From contig MU001492.1 of the NCBI GenBank assembly GCA_010093485.1, positions 2,093,122 through 2,157,121 of the forward strand: a DNA stretch of 64,000 nt, read 5' to 3'. The stretch's first letter is position 1. Each line of letters opens with the position of its first letter. This DNA is from Karstenula rhodostoma CBS 690.94 (lineage: Eukaryota > Ascomycota > Dothideomycetes > Pleosporales > Didymosphaeriaceae). Positions 35,099 to 46,808 of this stretch are shown in pieces. The notes beneath the pieces were generated by a model, which saw nothing but the letters and a program-made list of their open reading frames with translations, did no database searches and was not told the origin of the DNA. Made by a program: the position numbers and the translations under genes.

Positions 35099-35666
35099 AT
35101 GTCGTTCCGTGCTGGCAGAGGTGGTCGCCCAAACGGCGGAGGCGGACAACCTCGCAAAGCAACGAAAGCTCCCGCGGCTTCCGGCTATGTCAACAGAAAT
35201 GTCGATTCTGCGATGCACTACCCTCCCGCTTCGGCATACCATCTGTAGACAATACCTAGTGCTGGCGAAGACTGGACGCTGCCTAAGGAGATGAACGACA
35301 GAAAGGAGCTGTTGCGTCAAGTCGACCAACCAAAGTGGCCGCTTCGACAAACCTTCGCTGTCGATAACGGGAAAGTAGTCACGAACCACTTCAAATGCAC
35401 TGTGTCCGCCGAGAAATTGTACGAGTACAAGATCGTCGGCTTTCCAGGCAAGAAACGGTCAGACCAATGTACACGGTTATCAACACATTTTTTTTTAAGT
35501 CTACAGAGGATACGTGAGAGCCTTGAAAGGTTTTCTCAATTCATCTTTGCCCATCTCGCTTGTTCCAGTCTATGATTTCTCGTTGATGGCTGTTCGCCAA
35601 CCCGGTGGTAGCGAAGTACAAGCTTACGATGACACTAGACCACTCCCGCATCTAGTCAGGGCTTGA
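35099..35666 (+). pseudogene. Argonaute N-domain relic
   Basis: ATG at 35099 opens a Gly/Arg-rich N-terminus (MSFRAGRGGRPNGGGGQPRK) like that of Argonaute 1. TAG follows at 35246-35248 after AYHL, and the frame then continues with WPLRQTFAVDNGKVVTNHFK and EKLYEYKIVGFPGKKR, an Argonaute N-domain pattern close to the TNHF...LYEFKV block of Argonaute 2. A phase-correct intron (35458..35506) joins to GYVRALKGFLNSSLP, and the frame ends at TGA 35664-35666. No PAZ, MID or PIWI sequence follows. The locus is therefore a 5' fragment of a third Argonaute with one extra stop. A short expressed N-domain protein starting downstream of the TAG is a less likely alternative. Confidence 0.68.
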
Positions 35667-36303
35667 TCGTGGACGGACAGAGTTGCATGGCCGTCCGCTG
35701 CGTTCGGGAATATCCTAAGCATAGCTGTGCATATTTAAAAACCACTGAGCGTTTTTGCTCCTAGATTCCGTTGACTCACCGCCATATGCAGCCTCCCGTA
35801 CAGCCTGCTGGCAGTCCCTGTTCTCTGATCGCCCCAGGTCCGCTTCCGCCCCAACAAATGCACTGACTCACGGTAACAGACTTCCAATGGACATATTTCC
35901 GTTGTATGGATTTTCACATGTATAGAATGATGGCCGTAGTCACGGGAACTGTTGCTGCCTTGACTCACAGAATCAATCGTCACCTGTTCTTGTACAGCCA
36001 TTGGCCAGCGCAGCTCTCAACAACATGTGGGTATGCTTGCTGCCCCAGAAAAGCAAACACCCACACATGCACGGACGGTCTCGGAGGATGGCAGGGCGTG
36101 GGGGAGGAGTATATCTGGCTGCAGTAGATGCTTTCGCTATCATAGAGAACACACTGCCCTTTTACTCTTATCGTGAAGCCAGCGCTTACGTTGAACCGGA
36201 ACATCATCTTGAGCCTTCAATTCCGAAGCCGATCAGATTCTTACACACGCCGATGCTGGGTAGTCCCTGGACACCCGCAGCCCAGCCTTCGAAAGAAATA
36301 AAC
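35667..36303. other. Intergenic region
   Basis: About 640 bp. No remnants of later Argonaute domains are recognisable. The frame of the next gene is open from 36001 and could extend its N-terminus. Confidence 0.45.
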
Positions 36304-38076
36304 ATGAATACGGCGTCTCAAAGACCACCAGCTTTCTCGACCAAGCCTTCGCCTATGATCTCAGACGCTTTGCGGTCCTCTAAGCCTGAGGATACACGTC
36401 TCCATCCCCTCTCAGATGTAACCTTACACCGAGCATACAAGACCGTCGGTATGCGCTCTGTCGATACCCGCTGCTTCAACTGCCTCGAGGAAAACGACAG
36501 CCTCCATCGTCGCAACTGGATGTGCTGCGGCGGCCTATGCCCTGCTTGCCCTGTCGACCAACAACACTGGGGTGGCTTATGTCCACGGCTATGTATGCTG
36601 AGGAAGGAGTCGTTCTGGATGGAGAGAGCAGATCTCGCGTTTGCAGATGGGTTCGAGAGGCCGACGCCGGGTTTGGGCATTGCCGGGTGGAAGAGGTTGG
36701 GTCTTTGGAAAGGAGGAGCGAGTGGTGAAGAGTCACCGCAATCGGCTCTGCACCTTTCGAATGCTTCTTCAGTATCTTCGAACTCTACCACGCCATCAAC
36801 GCCACCACTTTCAAGCCTTTCATTGGTTTCTTCACCCGCAATGAGTTTCGAAAGTCCGCTCACGCTGGTCCTCCAGTCGGCGGAAGCTGCGAGCACGACG
36901 TCAAGCAAACCCACCGAGCTAGCACCGAAACTGACCCTGTCTGCTTCGTCTGAACTGATACCTCCATCCACACCAGCGCCCAGCGGCTCGAGGATACCTC
37001 TCACACCAAAGGAACGTGGTAGAATGGCGGTATCTTCGCGCCCTGAAAAGCGCACGCGCTCCCGTTCATCATCGAAGGATTGTAACGAGCGGATATACCG
37101 AGAGCGCAACGCTCCGCGACACGCTCCAGTTTCCGTCCGAATGCCAGCAGGGCGCCCATCACTCTCGTCACTCTTTTCTGACCCCATCTTCAAATCGGTC
37201 ATAGCAGATGAGGCTGCGGCCATGGCCTCCGCTAACTTCTCCCAACAGAACCCTCAACAACACGCCGCCATCGACGGTGTTTTGGTAGCAGTACTTCGCG
37301 CCGCTAGAATCAAACAGAGACTAGGTGCCAAAAATTGGGAATACCAACCGAGTGAGCCGATGAAGGCGTATCTGGATTACTTCTACAAGCACTTCCCAAT
37401 CTTGATGTCGCGAGGTAACCCGGGGCACCATATCTCCAGTCTCCACCAAAAAGGCCCGAATCCCGGCATCGATACGTACTATGGCCAGGCGTGGAGGGGC
37501 GCATGGATGCAGGAGGAAGGTGCATGGGCAGGGTGGAAACTGTCCGAGTCGAACCAGGACCTGATCGAGGGCCGATGGATGCCTAGGACTCAATCAGAGA
37601 AGATGACTGACTACAAGAGGTATGGCAATGCTGCCAGTGAGTCCGGGACGCTAGGTACGATTCACAGATTCAGATGCCGAGATGATCCTCCGCCGGTCCC
37701 TTCTCGCCTCCCGTACGGTAGTCCTTCGATGGCAAAGCCCACTGCGCCTGTTCTTGAACTCGCTACTTCTGTTCCTCGGGGACCTCGTCTACAGAGCAAA
37801 ACGTGGCTCGGGTATAAAATAACACGAGGACCTGCCCGTTGTCCGTGGGAAAGTCCTAAAACGACTCGATCCAAGCAGACACAGGCTAAGGCGCCGTCGT
37901 CCGCCCCGCTGCCGCCGCCGCCTTTCGCGAAAGAAGGAACAGAGAAGGGAGAGGTGGTCGAGCTTGTCAAATCGACGCCCGGCGAACCCATCGATATAAT
38001 GAGCTGTCTCGAGATGCAGTTGAGGGGCAGTATTGCGGAAGAGGATTGGGAGGACCTCCTCAAAGGCGATGTTTGA
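36304..38076 (+). CDS. Large uncharacterised protein with a Cys-rich motif
   Basis: Single-exon frame, 590 aa from the ATG at 36304 (context AAAC-ATG). The open frame extends upstream to 36001, with other ATGs at 36025, 36067 and 36253, so the start is uncertain. Near residues 55-100 a Cys-rich segment (RCFNCLEENDSLHRRNWMC, CGGLCPACPV, GGLCPRLC) could bind zinc. The middle is Ser/Pro/Thr-rich and disordered-looking. A more ordered block follows (AAIDGVLVAVLRAARIKQRL, YLDYFYKHFPILMSRGNP, YYGQAWRGAWMQEEGAWAGW). The C-terminus is Pro-rich, then acidic (EEDWEDLLKGDV). No transmembrane segment. I do not recognise the family; coding is supported by length and the absence of any stop over about 2 kb. 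Confidence 0.75.
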   Translation: MNTASQRPPAFSTKPSPMISDALRSSKPEDTRLHPLSDVTLHRAYKTVGMRSVDTRCFNCLEENDSLHRRNWMCCGGLCPACPVDQQHWGGLCPRLCMLRKESFWMERADLAFADGFERPTPGLGIAGWKRLGLWKGGASGEESPQSALHLSNASSVSSNSTTPSTPPLSSLSLVSSPAMSFESPLTLVLQSAEAASTTSSKPTELAPKLTLSASSELIPPSTPAPSGSRIPLTPKERGRMAVSSRPEKRTRSRSSSKDCNERIYRERNAPRHAPVSVRMPAGRPSLSSLFSDPIFKSVIADEAAAMASANFSQQNPQQHAAIDGVLVAVLRAARIKQRLGAKNWEYQPSEPMKAYLDYFYKHFPILMSRGNPGHHISSLHQKGPNPGIDTYYGQAWRGAWMQEEGAWAGWKLSESNQDLIEGRWMPRTQSEKMTDYKRYGNAASESGTLGTIHRFRCRDDPPPVPSRLPYGSPSMAKPTAPVLELATSVPRGPRLQSKTWLGYKITRGPARCPWESPKTTRSKQTQAKAPSSAPLPPPPFAKEGTEKGEVVELVKSTPGEPIDIMSCLEMQLRGSIAEEDWEDLLKGDV

Positions 38077-38502
38077 CAAGAGGAGTATGATGACCGTAGA
38101 GGATCGGTCGTGGAGACCCGGCATGGGGGCGTTCGGGAGTTCGGCATGTGTTGTATTTTCAATAGACCAAATGCTTTCTTTACTCATATCTTCCTCATGT
38201 TTCTATCTCGTGACGTCTTCGCACTCGACTTGGGTATCTTCACTTATTTTGCGTTTGGGCGAGCTATCCACACTTCCTCACAGCCCCGCGAGTATCTTGT
38301 TCTTCCAGACGAAAGCCTATAGTCCGCACGCATCCTCCGGCGCCCCTCATTCGCTTGAAGCGACTGCTACCGCGGAGCCCAACGCTGTGCTGTGTGCGAG
38401 CGAGCGCTCCGTATCCCCTTCCATGTATCACCTCCTTCATCTTCCAGTGCAGATCTCCCATCTCATGCGTCCATAATATAATCCCATCCCTCTACCGTCC
38501 CT
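38077..38502. other. Convergent intergenic region
   Basis: 426 bp between the Cys-rich protein gene and pcc1. No gene seen. Confidence 0.55.
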
Positions 38503-38921
38503 TCAGACACCCACCTCCAGCCCCTGCACACCCCCCAACCCCCCCTCCACCTCCCCATGCACAACATCCACATCCAACTCCCTCATAACCCCCAGCACGA
38601 CGCCCAGACTCTCAAAGAACCCGTTCACCGCAACGCGCAGCATGCGGTTCGTCGTCGCGGCGTAGTCTACGCGGAGTATCGTTTCGTCGGCGGATTCGGA
38701 GGGGGAGGCGGTGGTGGTGGAAAAAGAGCGCCGGACGAGGGGCGAGAGTTCGGCGTCGACGGAGAGGGCACGGGAGGCGGTGTGGGCGAGATGCGCGGTG
38801 GGGAAGGGGATGGAGAGGGTGCTGAGGGATGTTAGCCTGGCTGGGTGGGTGGGATGGGAGTGGAGGGAGAGACGCACAGGGTGCAGGGAAAGTCCTGTGG
38901 TGCGCTTTCTTTTTTCGCCAT
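38503..38921 (-). CDS. pcc1: KEOPS complex subunit Pcc1
   Basis: Small subunit of the KEOPS/EKC complex, which makes the t6A modification of tRNA and influences transcription and telomeres. Exons on the minus strand: 38921..38878 and 38821..38503, 120 aa, normal for the family. After MAKKESAPQDFPC the junction yields LTLSIPFPTAHLAHTASRAL, then ELSPLVRRSFS, a short Ser-rich loop, and LRVDYAATTNRMLRVAVNGF followed by ESLGVVLGVMRELDVD, which is the Pcc1/CTAG pattern. The intron has donor GTGCGT, branch CTAAC and acceptor CAG. A long antisense frame at 38557 is a shadow of this gene. Confidence 0.88.
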
Positions 38922-39308
38922 GTTCGCGGCTTTTCGCGGGCTGTGAGACGCAGTGTGTGGGCGTTTTCGCGGATTGGACATACGAAGACGAAGGCGTGGT
39001 GTAGGTAGTATGTATGCATGTCGGCGCAAATGCGACGAATTCCCCGCCCCCGCAATCTGTTTCGGGCTAGGCGCGATGGGAGCTTTGGCGCCGATCGCAG
39101 GCCGTCATCATGCATTCATCATCACTGTCGTGCCTGCCAAGCGAAATGATGGCTTCATGTGCTTCTGCTGTTTTTCTTACGCGTGCTCTTCGTCTCAACT
39201 ATCCGCCTTGAAAAACTTCAATCTACCAATCCCACTTCCTCAGTTGAACAGTCCACCACTTCGAAATAATAGCACCTGAACATCGTTGCGCAAGCGCTAC
39301 ATTACATT
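38922..39308. other. Divergent promoter between pcc1 and the next gene
   Basis: 387 bp between divergent starts. No strong element recognised. Confidence 0.55.
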
Positions 39309-39776
39309 ATGTCCTCCCCATTAGAGTTCCTCTCCTTCTACCGCCGCGCTGCCACATCCACATCGCGCATGCTCCGCTCGGTACAGCATCCTGCGACCCG
39401 GAGCTTCGCCATCTCAGCAACACGTCGGAAGGATGGAGTCGACGCCGACCAGAAAGCCAAGACGGACAAGCATCGCGATACCGAGCATAGCGTGGACAAG
39501 GCTCACAAAGCGACGGGCGACACGTACGACGTTCAGTCTAGCAATGCGAAGGATGGTATGGAGTAAGTGACCCCTGATGGAGATGCGGACGCCGGTCGGT
39601 TCAGAGCTAATCTGTTCACGTGCAGTAGTGCGAAAACGAGCGGTACTGGCAGCAGTGGTGGCACCGCGACGGAGCGAAAGGATACGACGGGTAGCCAGGC
39701 CCAGGCGAAAAAGGATTTCCCCGAGGCCCCCGATCTGATTGGCATGCAGGATGAGAGGGGCGGACGGGGTGCTTAG
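39309..39776 (+). CDS. Small protein with a mitochondrial-type presequence
   Basis: Exons: 39309..39562 and 39626..39776, 134 aa. The N-terminus MSSPLEFLSFYRRAATSTSR and the following RSVQHPATRSFAISATRRKD are rich in Arg/Ser, lack acidic residues before residue 43 apart from one Glu, and contain an RSFAIS-type cleavage context, as in imported mitochondrial proteins. The mature part is hydrophilic and charged, without a known domain. Both splice sites are standard (GTAAGT; TTCACGTGCAG). Function unknown; mitochondrial targeting is inference. Confidence 0.68.
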
Positions 39777-41097
39777 ATGTGTTCGTGGAGCTGGTGAAGA
39801 TGGGAGATGGAATGTATTGCATGTATCAGTTCTCAGAGGTGGCTTGTACGATTATCGAATGAGAAAAACCATTGCAAACTTGAGTTGCGCTGGGGTGCGT
39901 CGTGTGCGTGATGTTCTTGCGCGAGGGACATTGTCTGAGGTACGTTTTGTCATTCAATTGTGTTGATTTAAAGACCGAAGTTTCACTCATGGAGCTTCAC
40001 GAGTTTTTGGTTAGATGGCATCATGTTTGCTCGCAATATTCCTTAACTCGATGACCAGCTCAGGTTCCTCGACAGAAACCGTTACGCATGATCCCGCAGT
40101 TGTACGCAGCGCCGCTTCCATCCAGCGGCCCGAGTAGTACAATATTTGTGACCTAGCATCTGTGGGAGGTTGGTAAGAAACTCGATCGAAGTCCTGTTAG
40201 ATGATAGTTGTATACCTCGATTTCTTCGGCAGGTCCTTGTAGGTGCCCTTTTTTGTGTTGTTATTACTTACAGCAACCTACCCTCCAGCATGCATCTTGG
40301 ACTAAACCAATGCTCGGTGGGGTTCTATTTTTCTAAGATCTGGGACACGAGATATGGTTCAAGACCCTACTGGAAAGCGTGCTATTATACAGAATTGAGG
40401 TGGGTAAGGTAAGCACAAGAATTCTGAGTCGTGAGACCAGTACAGTGCCAAAGTGGAGGTTACAAATATAGTTAGGCACTGATTGAGTGTTGCTGTGGCA
40501 ATTGGGCACATTCATATTCACAAAAGGCCTAGGTCAGTCACATCGGGTTGATACCAGCCCAAGGTAGAAGAAAAGTTTCCCCACACTGCGCGAGAGAGAC
40601 AGTTCCGCTACAATGATGGATCATTATATCTCTATAGCAGCATGGTGTTGGTATCTAGGGGCTTGATCGGACGGGCCACGACACACACGAAGGCACTGTT
40701 TTTGGACGAAACCTACGCTGCGACAGGTATGGATTGAAGCCGGCGCGGCCAGCAAAGCCCGCTAAGGCCACAGACCACAGATTACGCTGCCATATTGATC
40801 AGCTCGAGCTGGGTCCAAGGCGAGCAAGTTGATTCGTTCCGCGTTGAATCTATCGTGGCCGCGTGAGCCGCTAGCGAGGCGAGGGTGAATACATTTCGGC
40901 ACTAGCGTGCCCTTTCCCGCTCATAAACACCGCACCGCGTCCCCTCTGTACTCGTCGCGCACGCTTCACCCGAAGAGATTAAACATAAGCTGTAAGTACA
41001 CCGATATCGCTGTGAACGCCTGCTAATAATACCAGCTGCAAGCCGCAAGCCGCGCCGATCTGGATTCAGGCGCACCGCGCTTGAGTTGATATCAGCC
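39777..41097. other. Intergenic, 1.3 kb
   Basis: AT-richer than its neighbours. No frame, repeat or RNA that I can support. Confidence 0.5.
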
Positions 41098-43400
41098 ATG
41101 GACTCTTCAACGGTAAGTGCAAGTGAAACCCTCGATATTGAATATGCTAATGGCTGTGCAGGATCCCGACAGGTTGTATCCGAAAGACGAGTACTCCAGG
41201 AAGCTGGAAGAAATCAAAAAAATTCTCTTCAACTTGAAGCTTATAAATGGGATCAAGAAGGATGAACATCCATTCAAGATCATACTTGCCCGCATGACCG
41301 TGGAATACAACAAAAAGCTCGACTGGATCAGCGACCTTGAGGGACAGGTCGGCAAATTTGAGGGTCAGATAGTTCCGGGACTCCAACGTGAGATCTCCGA
41401 GCTTGAACGAAAGGTCAAAGAGCTCGAGGCAGAGCGAGAAAACGGACAGGACAGCAGTGACCAACATTACGCCGTCCGCGAGACCACACACAAGCGAAAT
41501 TCGACTCACGACGATGACGACTACGTTGATGTACCGATCTCTCCGGACCGTGAAGAGTTCAAGCATCGTCCGATCGACCCTAGCGAAATCGAGGGTCTCT
41601 TTGATTCATCCACCCCTAGGGAAAATGCTACCACTCATGAGGAAGATTCTGATGACGACGAGACTGAGGTCTCCCCCGTCCGCCCTAGCCTAGGCAAGCA
41701 CAATACTGGTCGCACAAAGTCCTCCCTACACTTCATCACTGGAGTCGAGGATTCCGATGATGAGGAAGATCAGGGCCCCGTCATGTGGTATCGTTCCGGC
41801 ACAAATAACAAGAAACGCATGAGGGTTTCGCGAAGTCCTTCTACCTCCACCTCCCTCGGCCCCATGTAGGACTTTCTTGACCACGGCGACGGTAATCATG
41901 CCAACGGAAATGAAGAGCTTGATATTTTCGAGGCTGTTCCTGCCCGAGACGGCGACGACGAACCTACGGCAGATGCAGGTCTTGGTCTGATAGGAGATAC
42001 CTCACCTTCTGGTGTAGTGAATGGTAAGTCTGATCATGATGACCTTACACCTACTGTCGATAGACTGACCTGTACCGGGCGGAGCTAATATTTTTCGTCA
42101 AGACGCTACGCTTTCTGCCTTAGAGGACGTACCAACCAAACCATCGTCTTCCCATTCAGCCGACGCAGTTGCATCTGGTAAGTCTCGCTGTAATAACGGC
42201 CTAATTGCATGTGGGAAGGCTAACCAAATTGTAGTCGACGATGATACGTGGCGCAAGAAGATCATCGACCTCGAGATCAAAGTCGATGCCCATGGCAAGG
42301 AGATGGCTGAGGTCCTGTCCCAGTTGGCCACGCTCAAAGAACAAGTATTCGCGCGCAACCATCCTCTGGGTATTACAACCGGCAAGCACGAGGCTATTGT
42401 TCATGATGTTGAGGCTGCGGCCGATGCTACACTTTCTGTTGCTGAAGCAACAATTGTCAGCGGCAAAGGTTCTAGCACTGCCCTTGACACCATCGTTCTG
42501 GAGGACAGCGCCCCGAGCAAAGACAAAGCCACTGATGGGTATCCTGTCGCTATCGACAGCGACAGCGACAATGGCGACAATGCGATCGAGGGTAGCAACG
42601 CGTTCGAGAGCCGCAGCATTTCCCAGGGAAACAGCCTGATCCAAGCCGGTATCGCAAACAACGGTGACAAGCTGGCTCCTGAGGGGCCCATCGTGACCCA
42701 AGAGCTCGCCAACGAAAACTCTATCTCCCCGGCGGCCGCATCTGCAAAGGACTACAAGACACAAACGACTCCGCCCAAGGAGTCAGTACAGGCTCCAAAG
42801 CTGGAAAAAGGAAAGGGTCGCGCGCCAGAGTTCGCACACCTTCCTCCGAACCAGATGATGCAGCTAGCACAAGAGAACGCTGCACGTAGTCAGGCCAATG
42901 CCTCTGAGAAGACCGGCATCCCTCAGGAATACCATGGAGGCACGCAAGATTTCACGTGGACGGCTCCGATGGGACGCTAGCACACTTTCACGGACATTGC
43001 AGCCACGGCAGCGACATCCGATGGGCGTAAGCGGGCTGCTCGATCCGGCACGAAAGTACAGCGACGCGCCAAAAGGGCGAAGACCTCCACCCATCAGGAC
43101 AGGTGCTACGAGACGATGGAAAACCTTGGCCATTGTGTGAAGTACTACGACGGCACTTGTTGTCGGAAGAAGCACATGCTCAAGGGTCAGGTTGATTATA
43201 TCAAGAGTTCGATCCCGCCGGTGATGTGGAATCGCAAGGCCGAAGAGTTGGACATCTGCATGAAGCACTACGATAGCTCGTGCTGTAAGCAAAAGCACTA
43301 TGAACATGACGAGACGAATAGGATAGTGGACGTGGTGATCAAAACCTCCGATCGAATGCGAGAAGAGGCTCGAAGGATGAAGAAGACCATGGGGAGGTAA
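41098..43400 (+). CDS. Coiled-coil protein with Cys/His motifs; two in-frame TAGs
   Basis: Exons by splice signals: 41098..41112, 41162..42023, 42103..42177 and 42235..43400, all phase-consistent, 705 codons before the final TAA. TAG occurs in frame at 41867-41869 (CCC ATG TAG GAC) and 42978-42980 (GGA CGC TAG CAC). After the first, 51 coding-like acidic codons lead to a standard GTAAGT donor; after the second, 139 sense codons follow. Features in order are MDSSTDPDRLYPKDEYSRKL, a coiled coil around LQREISELERKVKELEAERE, an acidic disordered region, a second helical segment (WRKKIIDLEIKVDAHGKEMA), and a C-terminus with two CX7CCX3H motifs (CVKYYDGTCCRKKH; CMKHYDSSCCKQKH). The C-terminal motif resembles the CCCH of the gene at 46809-48746. 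If stops terminate, only the first 240 residues are made. Confidence 0.65.
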
Positions 43401-44954
43401 GTGGAGTTGAGTGGCAGGCAAGGTGTGATTTCGGTACCTCCTGCAAGATTTTGGAGGTTGTTCATCATGCCTGGGGTCTGTATATTTAGCGGTCTCCAGA
43501 GACATTCATGTCCTTTTCGGGAAATGCGTTGATGGATGATGTGGATACTTTTCCACCTGGATTTGTTCGTGTATAGCGGTCGAGTTGCAAGATGCTAGCG
43601 GACAGATCCAGCGATGGGTTTGTCACGGTTCGTAAGCGCAAAAACACCGTTATCAAACAAGTTTGGCACGTGTAAAAAGGTTTTCGATGCGACTCAGATT
43701 ATACCAAAATCTCCATGTCAGCAACCTAAGCTGCCCATCGAGGGTTCTACGACGTGCTCTTTAAGATTCTTGGATAATAACTACGGCCGCATCTGTGACC
43801 CTCTGCTTCTCTCTTGAATCTGTATGCCTCCTGCTCAGTAACCATGTAAACGATTTCTTGCGGTATCATTCTTCGTAGCGCAGATACTACGCTGAAATTC
43901 CATACATCGTGAACGCAGAATGCACAAGGCCCATGAAGTTGAAGTTCTGACTCGAGATCTCTAGCGCGAAAGATAGCTCAATGAAAAAAAAAAGATGCAA
44001 AAGCGCCGTTTGCATATTGCCCCTGTGCACGGTTACCGTATCAAAAGCTCAAACTTCACACAACATCAAAAAACTCACCAGACAAAATATCGATCATCCT
44101 ACAACACACCGCGGTACAAATGACAGTTTCCAAGCAGCTCCCGGTCCAGTCTGCGCGCCTCGTTCAAGCCCAACGGTACCCAAGAGGCGAACCTCTAACT
44201 TGCCAGGGGGAGCCTAGCAATCGGTCCTATCGAACGGTCTGGGAGAGGTGCCCCTGCAATTGACCACCCGGGGCGGCCTGACCGGCACAAACTGTATAGG
44301 TGACCAGACAAGTGGTCCATGGACGTATCCAAGGCTTAACCAGTTGACGAACTGTCCAAACCCGCCCAGTGAGAACGAAGTCCGGATCGTTCGTGAACAT
44401 GATGGTTACAGCGGCAGACTGAGTATTCCGGGACGAGCACCTAGGGGACCTCCCAAGACTTGCAACACATGACCTAATGAGCACAATCTTTACATAGTCA
44501 GCAATTACCTTGAAGCCATAATGTGCAAGACGCCACTCACCCAGGACATCCAAGAAAGCTATACCCGCGGGTGCAAAGGGCGCATTATAAAGGACCGAAA
44601 AGCGAGCTGCGAAGCGACGAACCATGGTGATTCTAACAAAAGTGCAGGAGAAGGCGTGCCGTGCGTGGGACGGTCCAAAAGAGCGGATGCCGTTGAAGAG
44701 TCGTGGCAGTAAAATTGCAGGGAAACAGACAGCGAGGGTGCAGCGGGGCGGGGTTCATATACGTGCGTGAGGGAGGGCTCGAGCGCGCATGCCCGATCAC
44801 GTATTCACGTGATTGGCATTAGCGCGTTATCGATAGCCCTCCTTCACCCCGCACCAATCACACGCTAGTGTGATGAATCGTAATCCAACATCACTCTTAT
44901 TCAAGTCCTCCGGGGGTTCTGCACGACCATGCAGGAGCACACGCAAGGCCCAGA
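43401..44954. other. Intergenic, 1.55 kb
   Basis: No supported gene. A minus-strand frame near 44625-44228 (MVRRFAARFSVLYNAPFAPA start) has a plausible donor but no coherent continuation. Confidence 0.45.
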
Positions 44955-46479
44955 ATGAAGAAGACGCTGCTACTATGCTTTATACATGGCTTCAAGGTAA
45001 GCTGATACCCGCACAGTTGGTGGATAAGGCTAGCATTACCGATGACGCATCCTAACTCATACTCAGGGCAGCGACGGTACCTTCAGGACGTTCCCCTCGC
45101 ACCTGAAGGCTCTTCTGCAGCACGCACTACCGAAGGTCACAGTCCTTGCGATTACATATCCGCAGTATGAGACGAGGGGAGACTTGCGCGAGTGCGTGGG
45201 GAGATTCAAGGAGTGGTGAGTTCAGCAAGCGCATGCGGTACGCATCGGAGTGCATACACATACAGGGCGATCAAAGACGCTTCAGCAAAATCTGACAAAT
45301 ATCAAGGTTGCAGGACAAGGTCATAGACCTTGAAGTCGCCAACGGTACACCCTCGCCGACCGTCGACCCCTCCGTCCATACTATTCTCATAGGCCATTCG
45401 ATGGGTGGAATTGTGGCTGCCGAGACCCTTCTGTCTATCATAGACGAGCAACCCATCCCCTCGCTTCAAAACTCTGCCTCAAATTCGACATCATCGTTGC
45501 AAGACTCCTCAACGCTCATGTTTCCCTACATCCAAGCGATTCTCGCTTTCGACACCCCATATCTTGGAATCGCGCCCGGCGTTGTAGCCCATGGCGCAGA
45601 GAAGCATTGGAACACAGCAAACTCTGCATACTCGGCTTACTCCAACGTTGCCGGCGCGTTCGGGTGGGGGAAGAACACAGAAGCCGGCGCTCAGACTGCG
45701 GTAAGCTCGAGCAGAATGCTGGAAGGCGCGCAGAGGTCGGCACAAGCAGTGAGCGACACGAACGCAGACGCTGCATCAGTCCCTCTCTGGCAGAAATACG
45801 GCCGAGTCGCCCTGTTCGCTGGCGCTGCAGGGGCAGTTGCAGCTGGTGGCGCCGCTGCATATATGAAGCGAGAGCAAATATCGGAAGGCCTCGGCTGGGC
45901 GACGGTACGTAATGCACTACTTACACCTGATTGCCTCAATTTTTTACCATTTCACTGACTTTTTATCCCTCCCCTTAGTCGCACTTGGAATTCGTAGGCT
46001 CGCTTGCCAGGCCTGAAGAGATGAAGAAGCGGCTTGCTAGCATTACGAAGCTTTCACAGACTCATGACCTCGGCTTCGCCACCATCTATACTACCCTTGG
46101 CCACGCTGTTGACTCCCAACAAAAGTCTTCGTGGACAGGCAAGGTAATAGGCCGAGACCGAACCTTCTGTAATCTTCCGAAGGGCGACTTGCGGCAGTAT
46201 TTCATCCCGGCTGTCAACGACAAAAGTACGGCGGAGACCTGGGCGCATATGTCGATGTTTGATCCAAAGCAAAATCCCGGATACTACATTATGAGCGAGC
46301 ATGCGAAAGAGCACATCATCGACTGGGCAACGAATGAATGGTATGAGGACAGCGATGGGGCCATGAAAGGGGTTAGTATTGAGGAAGAAGAGGTGTTGGT
46401 AGACAGGCCGCAGGAAGAGGAGTTTGAAGATGTGAAAAAGCCCACACATGATGAGAATCCATGGAAGGATGAGCTTTGA
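44955..46479 (+). CDS. DUF676-like serine lipase/hydrolase with a membrane segment
   Basis: Alpha/beta hydrolase of the putative lipase DUF676 type. Exons: 44955..44996, 45067..45215, 45307..45904 and 45979..46479, 429 aa. The first exon encodes only MKKTLLLCFIHGFK, and the join continues GSDGTFRTFPSHLKALL, the family opening. Intron 2 (91 nt) was placed at acceptor ATCAAG|G because this gives EWLQDKVIDLEVANGTPSP. The nucleophile elbow is TILIGHSMGGIVAAE (Ser in GHSMG). A Gly/Ala hydrophobic segment (LFAGAAGAVAAGGAAAYM) may anchor it in a membrane. The C-terminus is acidic. Start chosen because it lies directly before the conserved FIHGFKG strand; no earlier in-frame ATG fits. Confidence 0.85.
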
Positions 46480-46808
46480 TGAAACTGGCTTGATACATTC
46501 TTGAAGTATACCCCTTTTTGTACGTTCTTTCACGCAATTCATCTTTCGCCGGGGAATTTTCACGACATTAGCCATTTCGAATTGATTGCATCCGTCAAAA
46601 AATCTCAACAGCCCAGAGAGTTATACACCGCAATCAAACCATGTGGCGTACTGCCCGTGCCATCCAAACTCCATGCCAAAGAACGCTACCGGGTATTCCA
46701 ACTCCATGCTGAGGCCGCGATCAGTTTCCCTAGGTCCATGCCGATGACCGCTACCAACTATGCAAAATCCATATTCGAGCGCCTTGTCCCCGCCAAAGAA
46801 ACACATGG
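46480..46808. other. Convergent intergenic region
   Basis: 329 bp between two 3' ends. No gene. Confidence 0.6.

Noticed and set aside
36318..37223. Minus-strand frame of 301 aa opposite the Cys-rich unknown gene
   Set aside because: Both strands are open, but only the plus strand has a frame spanning the full 2 kb with ordered blocks; the antisense has no recognisable pattern.
41823..41869. A 45-nt intron removing the TAG at 41867
   Set aside because: The only in-phase donor is GTTTCG with no branch site; the better GTATCG donor upstream gives the wrong phase.
44222..44625. Minus-strand frame beginning MVRRFAARFSVLYNAPFAPA with a GTGAGT donor
   Set aside because: The N-terminus could be a targeting sequence, but neither the unspliced frame nor tested junctions give a coherent protein.
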